Notes under the pieces: generated by a model
Databases searched by the model: none
Seen by the model: the letters and a program-made list of their open reading frames with translations, nothing else
What the model was told of the DNA's origin: nothing
Source: Sinonovacula constricta
Lineage: Eukaryota > Mollusca > Bivalvia > Cardiida > Solecurtidae
NCBI GenBank assembly: GCA_007844125.1
Contig: CM017557.1
Span: forward strand, 62,634,174-62,698,173
Direction of reading: 5' to 3'
DNA: 64,000 nt
Position numbers and translations under genes: made by a program
Shown here: positions 45,233 to 56,345 of the stretch, one piece after another
Layout of the letters: each line of letters begins with the position of its first letter
How positions within the stretch are numbered: the stretch's first letter is position 1

Positions 45233-45655
45233 CTAATTATGTAGGCTCAAACAAATTGTGAAGCTTGACAACTGAGCCAGCTTGCAGTTGAAGCTGTCTG
45301 ATCAGAATCTGTAATATGTCCAATTGCTTTTGCCTGTTATTGTCAACAGCATTACATGAAGTGTCATTCACTTCTCTCTCCTGACATTTAACTTGTCTAT
45401 CAGCCCTTCCTATTAATGTGACAGACCTTTCTTTATTGAATCTGAGAAAAATGAACCATCTCCAACAAAAGCTTCCTTAATTCCATTATGTTTTGATGGT
45501 TTGCATGTGGGTATTAATAAGAACAAAGTATGAGTCGATAAGACAATGAGACCTGAGCAAATAGTGTAGACTCAGATCAGCAAGCTTAACTCCCCCCTTC
45601 CCCCTTTCAGCTGGAAACTAGTTAATCTGATTCTTTTGCTAAAATGCATGCATGT

Positions 45656-45893
45656 GAACTCTCCTGCTTTCGGAGGGAGACTCCGAACTCTCCTGCTTTC
45701 GAAGGGAGACTCCAAACTCTCCTGCTTTCGGAGGGAGACTTCAAACTCTCCTGCTTTCGGAGGGAGACTCTGAACTCTCCTGCTTTCGAAGGGAGACTCC
45801 GAACTCTCCTGCTTTCGTAGGGAGACTCCAAAATCTCCTGCTTTCGGAGGGAGACTCCGAACTCTCCTGCTTTTGGAGGGAGACTCCCTCTTT
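45656..45893. repeat. 29-bp tandem repeat, eight copies
   Basis: CTCTCCTGCTTTCGGAGGGA then GACTCCGAA repeats at 29-base steps (45659, 45688, ...). Because 29 is not a multiple of 3, the 93-codon minus frame across it has a 29-residue period; it is a repeat translation. There are no unique spacers between units, so it is not a CRISPR array. Confidence 0.95.
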
Positions 45894-46240
45894 CAAGGCT
45901 CAAAATTATTTGAAAATGAGATGTGTTTTCACATTTTCAAAAATCGCTCTACCTGGAAACAGATAACTTACTTCTTTGTTTATATGAAAAATCTCCCACT
46001 TTGGCCTCAGAAAAAGTTCACTTGTATGGAAATGTCTTAAGCAGTTGGTCTGTCTGCTTTTGCCTGTAAATGTTAACAGCATCAGAGTGTCATCCACATA
46101 TCTTGACTAGCATTAAACACCACTATCAGCTCTATCTAAATGATGTGAGAGACATATCTTTATTGAATTGCTGCGAAAATGAAATATCCCAGACATTGCT
46201 TTCCATTCCATTACAGCATTTTGCCCTTAGCCTTCTATTT

Positions 46241-47614
46241 GTTGATACTGACTCTCAACTTTTTTTTTCTGAAATCAAATAGGAATTTTATGCATTGACA
46301 TAAAATGCTGATTTTTCATAAGAAACGTACTACAGAGGACGGGCTGATCTGGATCTTAAATTTCTGCAAGTGCCTGGTCATTTCATGCTGGGTGGGGTAA
46401 GAGTTGAGCTAGCATGCAAGATAGGAAACATTCAGCCATCTATACGACCATTAGTATTTAATATGATTTAGTCATTCTTGGAAAATGTTCAATCAATTTT
46501 ATGTTTTGATTTTTCAGTATATTTTGTTTACTTTGTAAAGTATCAATTTGTGGCCTATAATTTGTTTGAAGATTGCAATGTTTCATTTTTACGCTTAGAA
46601 AGTTTGTATTTAAAAAATTTAAAACCTATACCATAACAGAACATACAAATTGTGTTATTTATTCAGATAAAAATGTACAACTTTTCCTTAATTTTTTGAA
46701 TTACTGGACATTTAAATGCATTAAAATCTTTAAAATAAAGAGCTTTATTTAATTTAACTAAAAGTGTTTTGTGTGTGTGTTTGTTTTACATTTATATGTA
46801 GGTGTGGTTTTATACTATAACTTTTAACTTTTTTTTAATTTTTTTTATTTTTATCAAGAATAATATAATAAAGAGTATCTAACCCCATTTTTCCATTGTG
46901 GCTTATATTAGAGGCTTCCTTCTCAGGAAGAGGTTAGTGTTAGTCAAATTCCTGTTATCCTGAAGCAGTCCAAACCATCAAAAAGGCAAATCCACAAAAT
47001 ACTACATTAATTATCTAAACAAAAATGCCCTATTAAATGTTGATAATGTGATTTACAAGTAAATGCATGCAACATGCAACATGTAATTCTGAAAAAAACA
47101 ACAACAATAGTACAATAGTTACAGTGCTTGGCAAGATATTCGCTAGTGTGTGTCTTGCATTTTCTGAATTGAAGGAGGTGTGTGTGTGCGTTTAGGTGTT
47201 TTGTTGTTTTGTCATGCATTCAGATCACGACGATTGCCAATTGGCTATAAGATAGGTGCTTATTCTTTACCAGCTATTCAAGATATCTTACTTTGTTGAG
47301 AATAATTGATTCTCTTAAATGTTGTAACAAAATACCTATGTAGCTTTTTGCATTGGCATTGAAAAGTGATTATTCAGTAAATTATGCCCAGAACGTCTTT
47401 CGTTGTTTATGATTCAAGCAATGTTTAACTTCAATACTGTCTTATCTTTCTCTGGCAGACTGGTGTCGATCTTTTTGCGTCTCTATCTAAATGTAAATAA
47501 TGTTATATAATATCAATAGAGATAAATATCATATACAACAGAGGAGATTTTTTTCTTGAGGAGAAGTTTATAGTTTATCCTCAAAACCTTATATATTTGA
47601 TAATCTAGAATCAT
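46241..47614. other. no gene seen; one diverged GATC-type fragment
   Basis: A GGGCTGATCTGGATCTTAAAT word near 46.34 kb may be half of a palindromic GATC element. The rest is AT-rich with GT-rich microsatellite traces near 46.77 and 47.18 kb. Confidence 0.35.
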
Positions 47615-48480
47615 CTCAAGGTGACAGTTTTAATAAGATGGGGTTTGGTTAAGAATTATGGGATATAGTATGGGTTTATCTTTAGTTTCTTCTCCAAACC
47701 CTATATACCTGGTACTCATTAGAATTATCTCAATGTGACAGTTTTAATAAGATGGGGTTTGGTTAAGAATTATGGGATATAGTATGGGTTTATCTTTAGT
47801 TTCTTCTCCAAACCCTATATACCTGGTACTCATTAGAATTATCTCAATGTGACAATTTAACAAGATGGGATTTGGTTAAGAATTATGGGATATAGTGTGA
47901 ATTTATCTTTAGTTTCTTCTCCAAACCCTATATACCTGGTACTCATTAGAATTATCTCAATGTGACAATTTAACAAGATGGGGTTTGGTTAAGAATTATG
48001 GGATATAGTGTGAATTTATCTTTAGTTTCTTCTCCAAACCCTATATACCTGGTACTCATTAGAATTATCTCAATGTGACAGTTTTAACAAGTTGGGGTTT
48101 GGTTAAGAATTATGGGATATAGTATGGGTTTATCTTTAGTTTCTTCTCCAAACCCTATATACCTGGTACTCATTAGAATTATCTCAATGTGACAGTTTTA
48201 ACAAGTTGGGGTTTGGTTAAGAATTATGGGATACAGTGTGGATTTATCTTTAGTTTCTCCAAACCCTTTATACCTGGTACATGTACTCATTAGAATCATT
48301 TCAATGTGACAGTTTTAGCAAGTTGGGGTTTGGTTAAGAATTATGGGATATAGTATGGGTTTATCTTTAGTTTCTCCAAACACCCTATATACCTGGTACT
48401 CATTTGAATTATCTCAATGTGACAGTTTTAAGGAGGATCAACAAAACGGGGTTTGATTAAGAATTCTGGTATATAGTGTA
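47615..48480. repeat. 114-bp tandem repeat, about seven copies
   Basis: GTGACAGTTTTAATAAGATG then GGGTTTGGTTAAGAATTATG recurs at 114-base steps (47621, 47735, ...). Central units are nearly identical. Variants (GACAATTTAACAAG; ACAAGTTGGGG) alternate in blocks. Confidence 0.95.
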
Positions 48481-48651
48481 GGTTTATCTTTGTTTTCTTT
48501 TTCTCCTTTTTTTATCTTTATTTTCTTCACCAAACCTAGTGCTCATTAAAATGAATTATGATAAGGGTTGAAATACACTTTAAGGTCCTGTTCATTTTGT
48601 GTTGTCCATTCAAACATTTCCCACAGGTCATAAAATAGTAATCCTAATTTT

Positions 48652-48927
48652 TAACCCGCCGCAATAGCTCAGGTTGTAGAGTGTCGGCTTGCAGATCGGG
48701 AGGTCGTGGGTTCATACCCCGGTTGGGTCAAACCAAAGACTTTAAAGTTGGTAGTAGTGCCTTCCCTCCTAGGGCCTCGGGGCTAATGGGACAGCATTAC
48801 GCATGACTCATCGGTGTCAGTATGATGGACCGGCCGGGTTCGGTCCCTGGGCACCTCATAAGTGCCCTTGTGCTATAATGATATAGTTGCTGCGCAGTAT
48901 CGGCAAAAATGCCAGCTAATCCAAATC
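48652..48927 (+). mobile_element. SINE family A copy with target-site duplication
   Basis: CCTAATTTT occurs at 48643-48651 and 48928-48936. Head GCCGCAATAGCTCAGGTTGT, B-box GGTTCATACCCC, full body with the GGGCACCTCATAAGTGCCC hairpin. Confidence 0.9.
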
Positions 48928-49010
48928 CCTAATTTTCACAAAATAAATGAACTTTGATCATTTTTGTTGAAAGAAATGTCCAAGAAGTATAACTCACAGA
49001 TTAAGGGACA

Positions 49011-49235
49011 CCTGTGGCAAAGTGGTAACACCTTTGACTGCTTAGCCTCCCACTGTGTGGGTTCGAGTCCCATTTGGGGCAAAGGACTTAATGTAAGAAG
49101 GTCTTCCAGCTGACTTACGGTGTGCCGGTGGTTTTATCCAGTCATGTGTCTGGGATCTTCCTCCACCAAAAAGCTTAACATTGCTATAATGATCATAAAT
49201 GGTTGCTGCAATATATTTCAAAAACAAAACAAACT
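49011..49235 (+). mobile_element. SINE family C copy
   Basis: GGGACACCTGTGGCAAAGTGG, B-box GGTTCGAGTCCC, AGGACTTAATGTAAGAAGG and an A-rich tail. Imperfect flanking repeats CTCACAGATT / CTCTCAGATT are probably the target-site duplication. Confidence 0.85.
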
Positions 49236-49350
49236 CTCAGATTTACTTAGTTTTAAATACATAGTAGTTTTTGTTTATGAATTTTTTTATATACAAAACT
49301 AAGTGAAGACTAGTATTTCCAAAGTAAGAAAGGTTCATCATGCGTTTAAG

Positions 49351-49633
49351 TGTAACTAAACTTGACTGGTATATAATAGGGATACAGTAACTAAACTAGA
49401 CTGGTATATAATAGGGTTACAGTAACTAAACTAGACTGGTTTATAATAGGGATACAGTAACTAAACTAGACTGGTTTATAATAGGGATACAGTAACTTAA
49501 CTAGACTGATTTATAATAGGGATACAGTAACTAAACTAGACTGGTTTATAATAGGGATACAGTAACTAAACTAGACTGGTTTATAATAGGGATACAGTAA
49601 CTAAACTAGACTGGTTTATAATAGGGATACAGT
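49351..49633. repeat. 35-bp tandem repeat, eight copies
   Basis: AGTAACTAAACTAGACTGGT then TTATAATAGGGATAC repeats at 35-base steps, ending at GGGATACAG, directly before a long polypyrimidine tract. Confidence 0.95.
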
Positions 49634-50094
49634 TTTTCTGTCATTTTCTATTTCTTCTTAGCATTTACTCCTCTTGCCGACCAGACCTTAAATTATTAAT
49701 GATGTATGTATATGTATTAATACTGTGGTCATATTCAGTTCCTAGGTTTTGATGCCAAAGCCATCCTTGAGTTACATTTCGCCATGCAGGCCCAATTGTG
49801 TGAAATCCATTGTCTCTACATTTATCAAATTTAGATCCCGTTGTCATGGAAATCATTTCCTGGGAATGCCTCAGTCATAAATATTGCATGGTTTGCTGTT
49901 AAATTGACAGACCAGACACTTTCAAGGACATGGTTATAGATGATTCTTAGTTTCTTGTCAGCTGCAAAAACAACATTATTTAATATAGTACAATGATTGA
50001 GGAGTTTTTATAGTGTAGAAGTAAACAAAATTCTATTTGTAGTATACAAATATACCCAAGCACAAAAGAAATATCACATATAAGAATATTGCTC
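49634..50094. other. no gene firmly seen
   Basis: A very strong acceptor-like sequence (TTTCTATTTCTTCTTAG) ends at 49660, but no frame fits the PAS gene after it. A 32-codon plus frame from a CAG near 49738 and its antisense frame were not assigned. Confidence 0.3.
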
Positions 50095-50345
50095 CTTGAT
50101 TGTGTTGATGTTAAATTGTTCACTGCGCCATCTGTAAACATGAACATGGCCAAAAAGATTGAATTAGGACTCATCATTGAATACAACACGATGCCAGTTA
50201 CGTCACCAGATGGGATTTTCTGCCCATAGACGTCGAGATATGTGATGAAGTTGTAAAAGAAAGAGACCATAACATGGTATCTAGATACTGCCGTTCGATT
50301 GATAGGCCTTCCTCGAGATCTAACAATATCGGTTGCTGTAGACTG
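50095..50345 (-). pseudogene. Tc1/mariner transposase remnant
   Basis: The minus strand encodes SRGRPINRT, then after a frame change HHISRRLWAENPIW, a stop, RNWHRVVFNDES, a second stop, and FNLFGHVHVYRWRSEQFN. W-x-x-V-V-F-(N/S)-D-E-S-x-F-x-L-F is the signature around the second catalytic Asp of Tc1-type DDE transposases, and G-R-P is typical of the linker after the DNA-binding domain. At least two in-frame stops and a frameshift make it inactive. The first and third catalytic residues lie outside the recognisable part. The 96-codon minus frame (MVSFFYNF..) is an alternative frame of the same decayed DNA. Confidence 0.75.
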
Positions 50346-50429
50346 AGCTTTTAAAAACCAGTTATGTAAATGACATTTTTATATGTAGATGTCTTTTGGG
50401 TAGGTCGTTACTTGTGGGGTTCCTGAACA

Positions 50430-50605
50430 GGGCTCGCATTCGGGGCAAAGAGCTTAATGTGGGAAGGTCTTCCAGCTGACTTGTCGGTGCAGCAGTTGTC
50501 CTATGGATTTGTTTTGGGTCTTAGTCCACCAAAAAATGGAAGTTGCTATAAGGATCATAATTTAAATTACAGGAATGCAATGTATTTAAAAAGCAAAACA
50601 ATTTA
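50430..50605 (+). mobile_element. SINE family C copy, head-truncated
   Basis: CATTCGGGGCAAAGAGCTTAA, TGGGAAGGTCTTCCAGCTG, TAAGGATCATAA and tail AAAAAGCAAAACAA. It follows the Tc1 remnant. Confidence 0.7.
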
Positions 50606-50704
50606 TAGTAAATTGCAGATAAGACAGGCTCTTGCTTGATTCCTCATTTCTTGTCAGTTTAACAATTATTATAATTAATACAATGTTTCTACTCAATATA
50701 TTAA

Positions 50705-50790
50705 TTTACCCTTTACTTGCTGGAAAAGTCATTCACTTTGTTAATATTAAACAAATCCCACCTTAAAGGTGTTTCCTGCAAGTAAAGGTT
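50705..50790. mobile_element. short TTAA-type palindromic MITE
   Basis: TTACCCTTTACTTGCTGGAAA on the left and GGTGTTTCCTGCAAGTAAAG then GTTAA on the right form inverted repeats in an 85-base element. Confidence 0.7.
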
Positions 50791-50901
50791 AAGTATTATA
50801 TTGGTGGTATGTAGTAGACCATACATTTACCCACTTCCTAGACTTGCTTCTGCACAATTTTATTAACAAGTTACCCTTGGCATAAACAACCTTATACAAT
50901 A

Positions 50902-51216
50902 CCGGTCCTGGTAGCGCAATGAGCATTGGCTCCAGGTACCGGAGGTTCCTGGTTCAATCCCTGGCCTCGACATACCAAAGTCGTTTAAAATGTTATAGTG
51001 GTATAGCTTGCTAATGCTCAAGCAAATATAAGGGTCATTCCACGGCTTGTTGGCCTTGTGTCAGAATAATGTGACTGGTTGTGGTATCATGCCAGTTGTT
51101 CATGGCATACTATATGCAGTGAAGGCAGCACTATATCTGCTTCAAGTGGACACTATCTCCAGATAACTGAAATACTGTTGGTGGGACGATAAACCCTATA
51201 AACAAACAAACGAACA
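50902..51216 (+). mobile_element. SINE family B copy with target-site duplication
   Basis: TTATACAATA occurs at 50892-50901 and 51217-51226. Between them: GGTCCTGGTAGCGCAATG, B-box GGTTCAATCCC, full body and tail AAACAAACAAACG. Confidence 0.95.
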
Positions 51217-51640
51217 TTATACAATATAGTTTCCTATAATAAATGAGTCTGCATAATATATGAGTTGACAAAGTTAAGAAACGTCATTATTGTAGTATGT
51301 GGCAGACCAAACAGTTTCCTGTATTGTCTCTTCATGATTTTGATTTCTTGTCAGCAATCAGTAACATTAATTTATATTATACTTTGATTAATTATTCTTC
51401 ACATTGGCAGCAAAGCTTATTATATAATTTTCCACCTTTTCTCAACCATTTTCACCATAAACACATGTTGTTGTAAATTGTAATTTCTATCACAATGTAT
51501 ACAAATATTATTATTTTCTTCGAGGAAATTCACTCTGAAGTTTAACTACTTATGCATTGTTCAAAATATTCTAGCAAAAGTGTATATCTTTGCAGGAGTT
51601 AAGTAACATCTTGGTATGACACGCACACAAAGCTAAAAAT

Positions 51641-51664
51641 GGCATATATATATATATATATATA
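51641..51664. repeat. (AT)n microsatellite
   Basis: About eleven AT dinucleotides. Confidence 0.95.
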
Positions 51665-51729
51665 TTTATGCATGAAAAGTTGTGTTTTTGCTTTTTTACA
51701 TCACAATAATAATAGTTATGGTCATATAA

Positions 51730-51850
51730 GCAAAATCCAACTAATAATTGAGCAAGAGCTCAGAGCAAGACTCGACCCCGCATCTTGAGTGGCTCAGAGG
51801 ATCGAGTTACAAGTCAGCGACTCTAACTGCTGGGCCAAGGGCACCCCAGC
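51730..51850 (-). mobile_element. SINE family C head fragment (inverted)
   Basis: CAAGACTCGACCCCGCATC (B-box complement), GAGTTACAAGTCAGCGACTC and CCAAGGGCACCCC (head end complement). Confidence 0.7.
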
Positions 51851-53344
51851 TGTTATGTGTAAAAGCCTAATGTAAATACACATAGTTAAATGGAGTTGTA
51901 CATGCTGTTTTCTAATTTTCAATACTTACAAACATGGAGAAGCAATTCTGAATTATATTTGTTAACTGTTGATTCTGTTGTTTGTTGTGCCATCAAAATA
52001 TTTTCTTTCACTTGAATGGATATGACCTTTGGAAAATGAGGAATGAGGATATGACCTTTGGAAAAATCCCGCTTGTATGGCGACAGCATGCTCTGAAAAT
52101 ATGACAGAATACCATTGACTTGATTTTATACTGAAATACACTCTGAGCTGAAATAGCATGCCATGATCACTTGACAGTTGTGCTCTCTTCTGAAATAAAT
52201 CACAATTCTCTTTTTAATATTAAAATGTGGGCTGTAATTTTCTTTTGAAAAATGACAATGCATTTTTTGATATTAAAGTCAAAAGGAATCCTTTCATAAA
52301 AAATACCTGGTTTGACTCTAAGAGGAGAAAACACCTTGGAACATGTTCATGCAATTTGTTCTTTTAAACCATGCATTTCTTTCCATTAAAATCCATGGAC
52401 ATTATTTGAAGGCAGTTAAATTGTTGCTAGGCATTTTTATGATATAAATTTATTGGTCTTTTATGCGCCATTATGTCAAACATGCTGCTGCCTTGGTGAA
52501 AGATACATGTAGATTTGACACAGTGTTTAGCATCTTAAAGTAAATTACTTACAAAACATTGAAAACGAGCATGTTAACTTCACAAGTTGCTATGGTTACA
52601 GTTTTCTTTCCTTTGTCTTGAATACAAAGATTCTGTTTCTTTATTATGAAAATTGGTCTTAAAAAGAATGTTGTTTTAATAGCTGCATGAGCTATGTTTC
52701 TAAACTTGATGTGAATGTTAAGATCATGTTGGATTTCTTAGGTCATATTTCATGCAAAACATGCTTTCTTTTAAAATAGTGATTTCCAAACTAGGGAAGT
52801 AATTCGTAAGTTCCTTAACTACTGTGAGTCTTTAAATTTGTAAGAAATTTTGTCTTTTAATAGATAATACATAGATAATACATATTCCATTTTAGGAGAT
52901 GATTACATACATGTGGACAGTATTATAGTAACTTAGTGATGATATTTCCAGCTAATTCCTTCATTAGAGGTTCAAGATATTAGTAAAAAATGTTCCACAC
53001 TTCTTGCAGCTTATCTGTCTGAGATATTTTTAAAAAAGACTTAAATTAGATTTCCTCTTCAGTGCCATTACCACCACCCCACCCCATCTATGGTTAACAA
53101 AAGAAAATTGTCATTTATTTTGTTGTTTTTCACTTATTGCTTAAAATTCTACACAAATTGGCATAAGGAATATGATGCCCTTTAAATGTCATGAAATGGA
53201 AACTCCTCATATGATATTAAGTTTAAATTGTTCTGCATTTTCTTTCAAATTTAATACTCTCTAACAAAGTATAGCTTACTTTTTCTTGTGTTGTCTTCAA
53301 GCAGAATATTTATGTCTTTTCAGAAGGAAATTCTGTTGATATTG
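51851..53344. other. no gene seen
   Basis: AT-rich with a small direct repeat GGATATGACCTTTGGAAAA near 52.02-52.06 kb. No exon recognised. Confidence 0.35.
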
Positions 53345-53515
53345 CTTCCTATTGCATGGGTGCAAGTTTGGGATGAAATGTGGGAAGGTCTTCCAGCTTA
53401 CATGCTGTGGTTCTACCCAGACATGTCTGGGGCCATATCATCCATCATTAATTAGCTAGACATCACCTGTATGACAATAATTGCGCTGGTGCAATACCAG
53501 ATTCTGTGATATATT
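53345..53515 (+). mobile_element. SINE family C fragment
   Basis: CCTATTGCATGGGTGCAAG, ATGTGGGAAGGTCTTCCAGC, GGTTCTACCCAGACATGTC and ATTAGCTAGACATCACC. Confidence 0.7.
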
Positions 53516-53796
53516 TAAAACTGTTTCTTACGTCCTTTGTTATTAAAAGATAATTCTACAAACCTTTAACCATCTTCTTAGAGATATTGACCTTTTCACC
53601 TGTCTTACCGTATTATAGGGTGTCACAGTTTCTGAAGTATAGTTAATAGATTTTATTGGCTCCCTTGTGCGTGTAATTTGTAATTTCAGAAAATAAGCCT
53701 GAACATGTAATTGTTTATTATTTCAGAAAATAAGCCTGAATTTAAGGTGGTCAGTTTTAAAACAAACTGCATTGCTGTGTAGTACTGTATCACGCT

Positions 53797-54250
53797 TTAA
53801 AGGTGGTTTCTGACAGTTTGCCTGTATCTAATATATGTAACAAAATGTTATCTTTGTTTGGGGTATTTGTACATGATTTCTGTAGAAGAAAATCATACTT
53901 TAGTCTAAGCTTTGACGATTTTCAACAGTATCTCAATTTTAAGGTAGTAAAACTAGTTAATCAAAACTTAAATGTTCATTCTTTTAAATCTGTAAATAAG
54001 AACAATTGGGATTCCTGATAAAAATGGACATCAACGTCACAGTGGATATTTTCATAGTTTAAAAATAGCTAACTTTGCAGCGTAGCCTAGATAGGAAAGC
54101 CATGTTTGAAATGACGCTTGTAGCATTATGGTTCACTTGTTAGACATGTTTAAGACATCAATAAACAGAATTTTGTAATATTTGTTCAAGTGACAATGGT
54201 TTATTATGGTATTTAATGAAAATAGTTTTGGTCCCACCTGTCAGATGGGA
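53797..54250. mobile_element. TTAA-type MITE, diverged copy
   Basis: Left end TTAAAGGTGGTTTCTGACAG; internal CAACGTCACAGTGGATATT and GCAGCGTAGCCTAGATAGG match the family; right end TTGGTCCCACCTGTCAGATG is decayed. Plus frames inside are not genes. Confidence 0.75.
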
Positions 54251-54311
54251 AACTCCCTGTCTGACACGTCTGGTTTATACCACTTACTTGACAAAAGTAA
54301 AACAATCCATA

Positions 54312-54618
54312 AGACCTGGTAGTGCAATAGGTAGAGCATCGACTCCAGGTATGGAAGACTCCGAGTTCAGTCCCTGGCTGCGAAAAACCATCATTGTTAA
54401 AAATGGTAGTGGTATAGCTCCCTTGCTAACGCTTAAGCAAATATAAGGGTAGTTCAAAGACTGGTTGGCCCAGTGTCAGGATAATGTGACTGAGTGTGGT
54501 ATCATGCCAGATGTTTACGGCATGCTATACACAGTGAAGGCAGCACTATATCTGCTTCAACTGGACACCATCTCCAGATGACTGAAATACTGTTGGTAGG
54601 ATGATAAACCCAATAAAC
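54312..54618 (+). mobile_element. SINE family B copy
   Basis: AGACCTGGTAGTGCAATAGG, B-box-like AGTTCAGTCCC, GGTATAGCTCCCTTGCTAAC, tail AAACCCAATAAACAATAAA. Confidence 0.9.
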
Positions 54619-54621
54619 AAT

Positions 54622-54730
54622 AAATCAATCCTTGAGCAAGACTATTAACAATGCATTGCTCTCGGTAGTAATTACCAGACGACTGGTTCAATCCAGGAAG
54701 TGGGCTGTAAGGTTTCAGGGGAAATAAAGG
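54622..54730 (+). mobile_element. SINE family D fragment
   Basis: CCTTGAGCAAGACTATTAAC, CATTGCTCTCGGTAGTAATT, AATCCAGGAAGTGGGCTG match 22.64-22.74 kb. Confidence 0.5.
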
Positions 54731-55454
54731 GTTAAGCATTCATTTATTATCCATGAAAATGAATAAATAAAATGTATTATGGCTTTTGAGTGTAGAATAT
54801 TTTAACTCAGTCTTAAAATTGTTTTTAGTTATTGCCAAAGCTGGCCTTTTTATAAGGCCAGACTGAGACAAAATTGCATGCTCTGACACTCTTGTCTTGT
54901 ATAAATCATATAACCATGGCAACTAAAAATCACCTGTGGTTTTGGTACCACATGTTATTTCCAAGAAAACTAAACATGTGGTTATTACTCTAGAAAAGAT
55001 GGTAAATTCATGTGAAACGAACTTTGACATTTAGAATAGCATAAGAAGTAAAGTGCTTTTCTCCTCTGATGATATGATTGAGCGACATAAAGACTCTAGC
55101 TTGCTTATAATTATGTTACCTGCCATTTCCTCTTATCTGGAAAGTAAATTTGTTGGCACGGAAATCAAAAAAACCAACATAACTAAAACCTAGCTTGGTA
55201 TTTGCACTAAGGTTGTAATGACATTTTAGTGGGGGTTCATTCAAGGTTGTACAAATAGTTTTTATTAAGATTTACGATTTTTTTCTGTACATTATTGGGT
55301 ATATTTATTACCTTTTGATGAAAATTTAAGCCTGTTCAACTTCACTTTGCTAAGGCTCTTGAGCTAGCAGTTATTGTCCCGGGCTAAGACAGCTCAAAGT
55401 CTATACAACAGGTACTGCTTTGACTTTCTGTTGTTATTTAGAGCTATTTCATAA
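54731..55454. other. no gene seen
   Basis: AT-rich sequence without exon or element. Confidence 0.4.
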
Positions 55455-55555
55455 TGCAAAAAAGTCCTTACACATTACTTGCTGGAAGCCCTATTCAAAC
55501 CATAAGCATAAAACATATCCAAAACCTTATGGTGTTTCTAGCAAATATAGGGTCA
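55455..55555. mobile_element. diverged short palindromic MITE
   Basis: CATTACTTGCTGGAAGCCC faces GGTGTTTCTAGCAAATATAG, resembling the element at 50705-50790. Confidence 0.45.
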
Positions 55556-56249
55556 GTTTCACAAATACTGGTAAATTGTTCAATATAATTATGTATATAC
55601 ACAAAGAATTTAATTAAAAGATGAAATTCTTTCATCAAATTATTTTGATTTGTATATTTTTAACAATGCATTTACATAAAAATTATATAAAATTAGTGGA
55701 ATAATGCTTTGATTACGATACAGTTATTGGTATATTTTATTTTTCAATAAAATAAGGCAAATACTAGCACAATGAATTCCAACAAAATATGAGGAAGTTG
55801 ATGTTTTATTCAAAAAAGCGACTTACCTTTTGGTACTAATGATTTTTCCCAAGCTCTCCTGGGAGTATTTGGAAATGTCAGACTGCCCAAAGCTAGATGT
55901 ATTATTGCGAGTCTTCTTTATTCATCTTAGAAACCACTTGATTGCTTGATAGCTTGTGTTGTTACGTTCTTCCAATGTTTGGCTAGATGTTTGATAGATG
56001 GTTTCTATATAACATAGGCTTTGGTTCAAAGTGATTATTGTGAGAATGTTGGCATTTTGAAGCTAATAAAATGGGGTGTTTCACAATCATGCTTGGTTTT
56101 ATGTTGGTATTTTGATTTTAGACTTGTTAAACAAATGCATTGGAAATGTCAAACGGCCTTAAGCGAGATATATTCAGTTTTTCTACTTATTTCTTCCTAC
56201 CAAAACCTGTTAACTGCTTCAAAGCTTTTGTTGTAATATTCTTGGAGTT
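55556..56249. other. no gene seen
   Basis: AT-rich sequence; a plus frame at 56.02-56.24 kb has no motif. Confidence 0.4.
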
Positions 56250-56345
56250 TTTAGCTCACCTGAGCACAGGTGAACTTTTCTGATACCGCTTTATCTGACG
56301 TCCGTTTGTCTGCATGAAAACTGCTTCAAAGCTTATGTTGTAATA
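56250..56345. repeat. fragment of AGCTCACCTGAGC dispersed repeat
   Basis: TTTAGCTCACCTGAGCACAG then GTGAACTTTTCTGATACCGC and GACGTCCGTTTGTCTGC, the recognisable start of a very common bivalve repeat. It is flanked by an echo of CTGCTTCAAAGCTTATGTTG (56.21 and 56.32 kb). Confidence 0.55.

Larger units (their letters stand above)
44700..46240. repeat. three diverged copies of a dispersed unit
   Basis: Shared blocks occur at about 44.70-44.89, 45.33-45.49 and 46.05-46.21 kb: AACATCATCACACTGTCATT-like, CTTGTCTGACATTCAAC-like, CTATCAGCC, GACAGACCTTTCTTTATTG then AATCTGAGA, and a CATTCCATTA-like end. No ORF. A SINE and a 29-bp array lie between copies. Confidence 0.55.

Noticed and set aside
45622..45903. 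Periodic 93-codon minus ORF
   Set aside because: It reads through a 29-bp tandem repeat; the 29-residue period follows from 29 not being a multiple of 3.
45656..49633. CRISPR-like arrays of 29- and 35-bp repeats
   Set aside because: Units are contiguous with no unique spacers, and the genome is that of an animal.
49640..49830. Strong acceptor at 49660 and a 32-codon open stretch from 49739
   Set aside because: No phase-compatible frame with a donor continues the PAS gene; the antisense is equally open.
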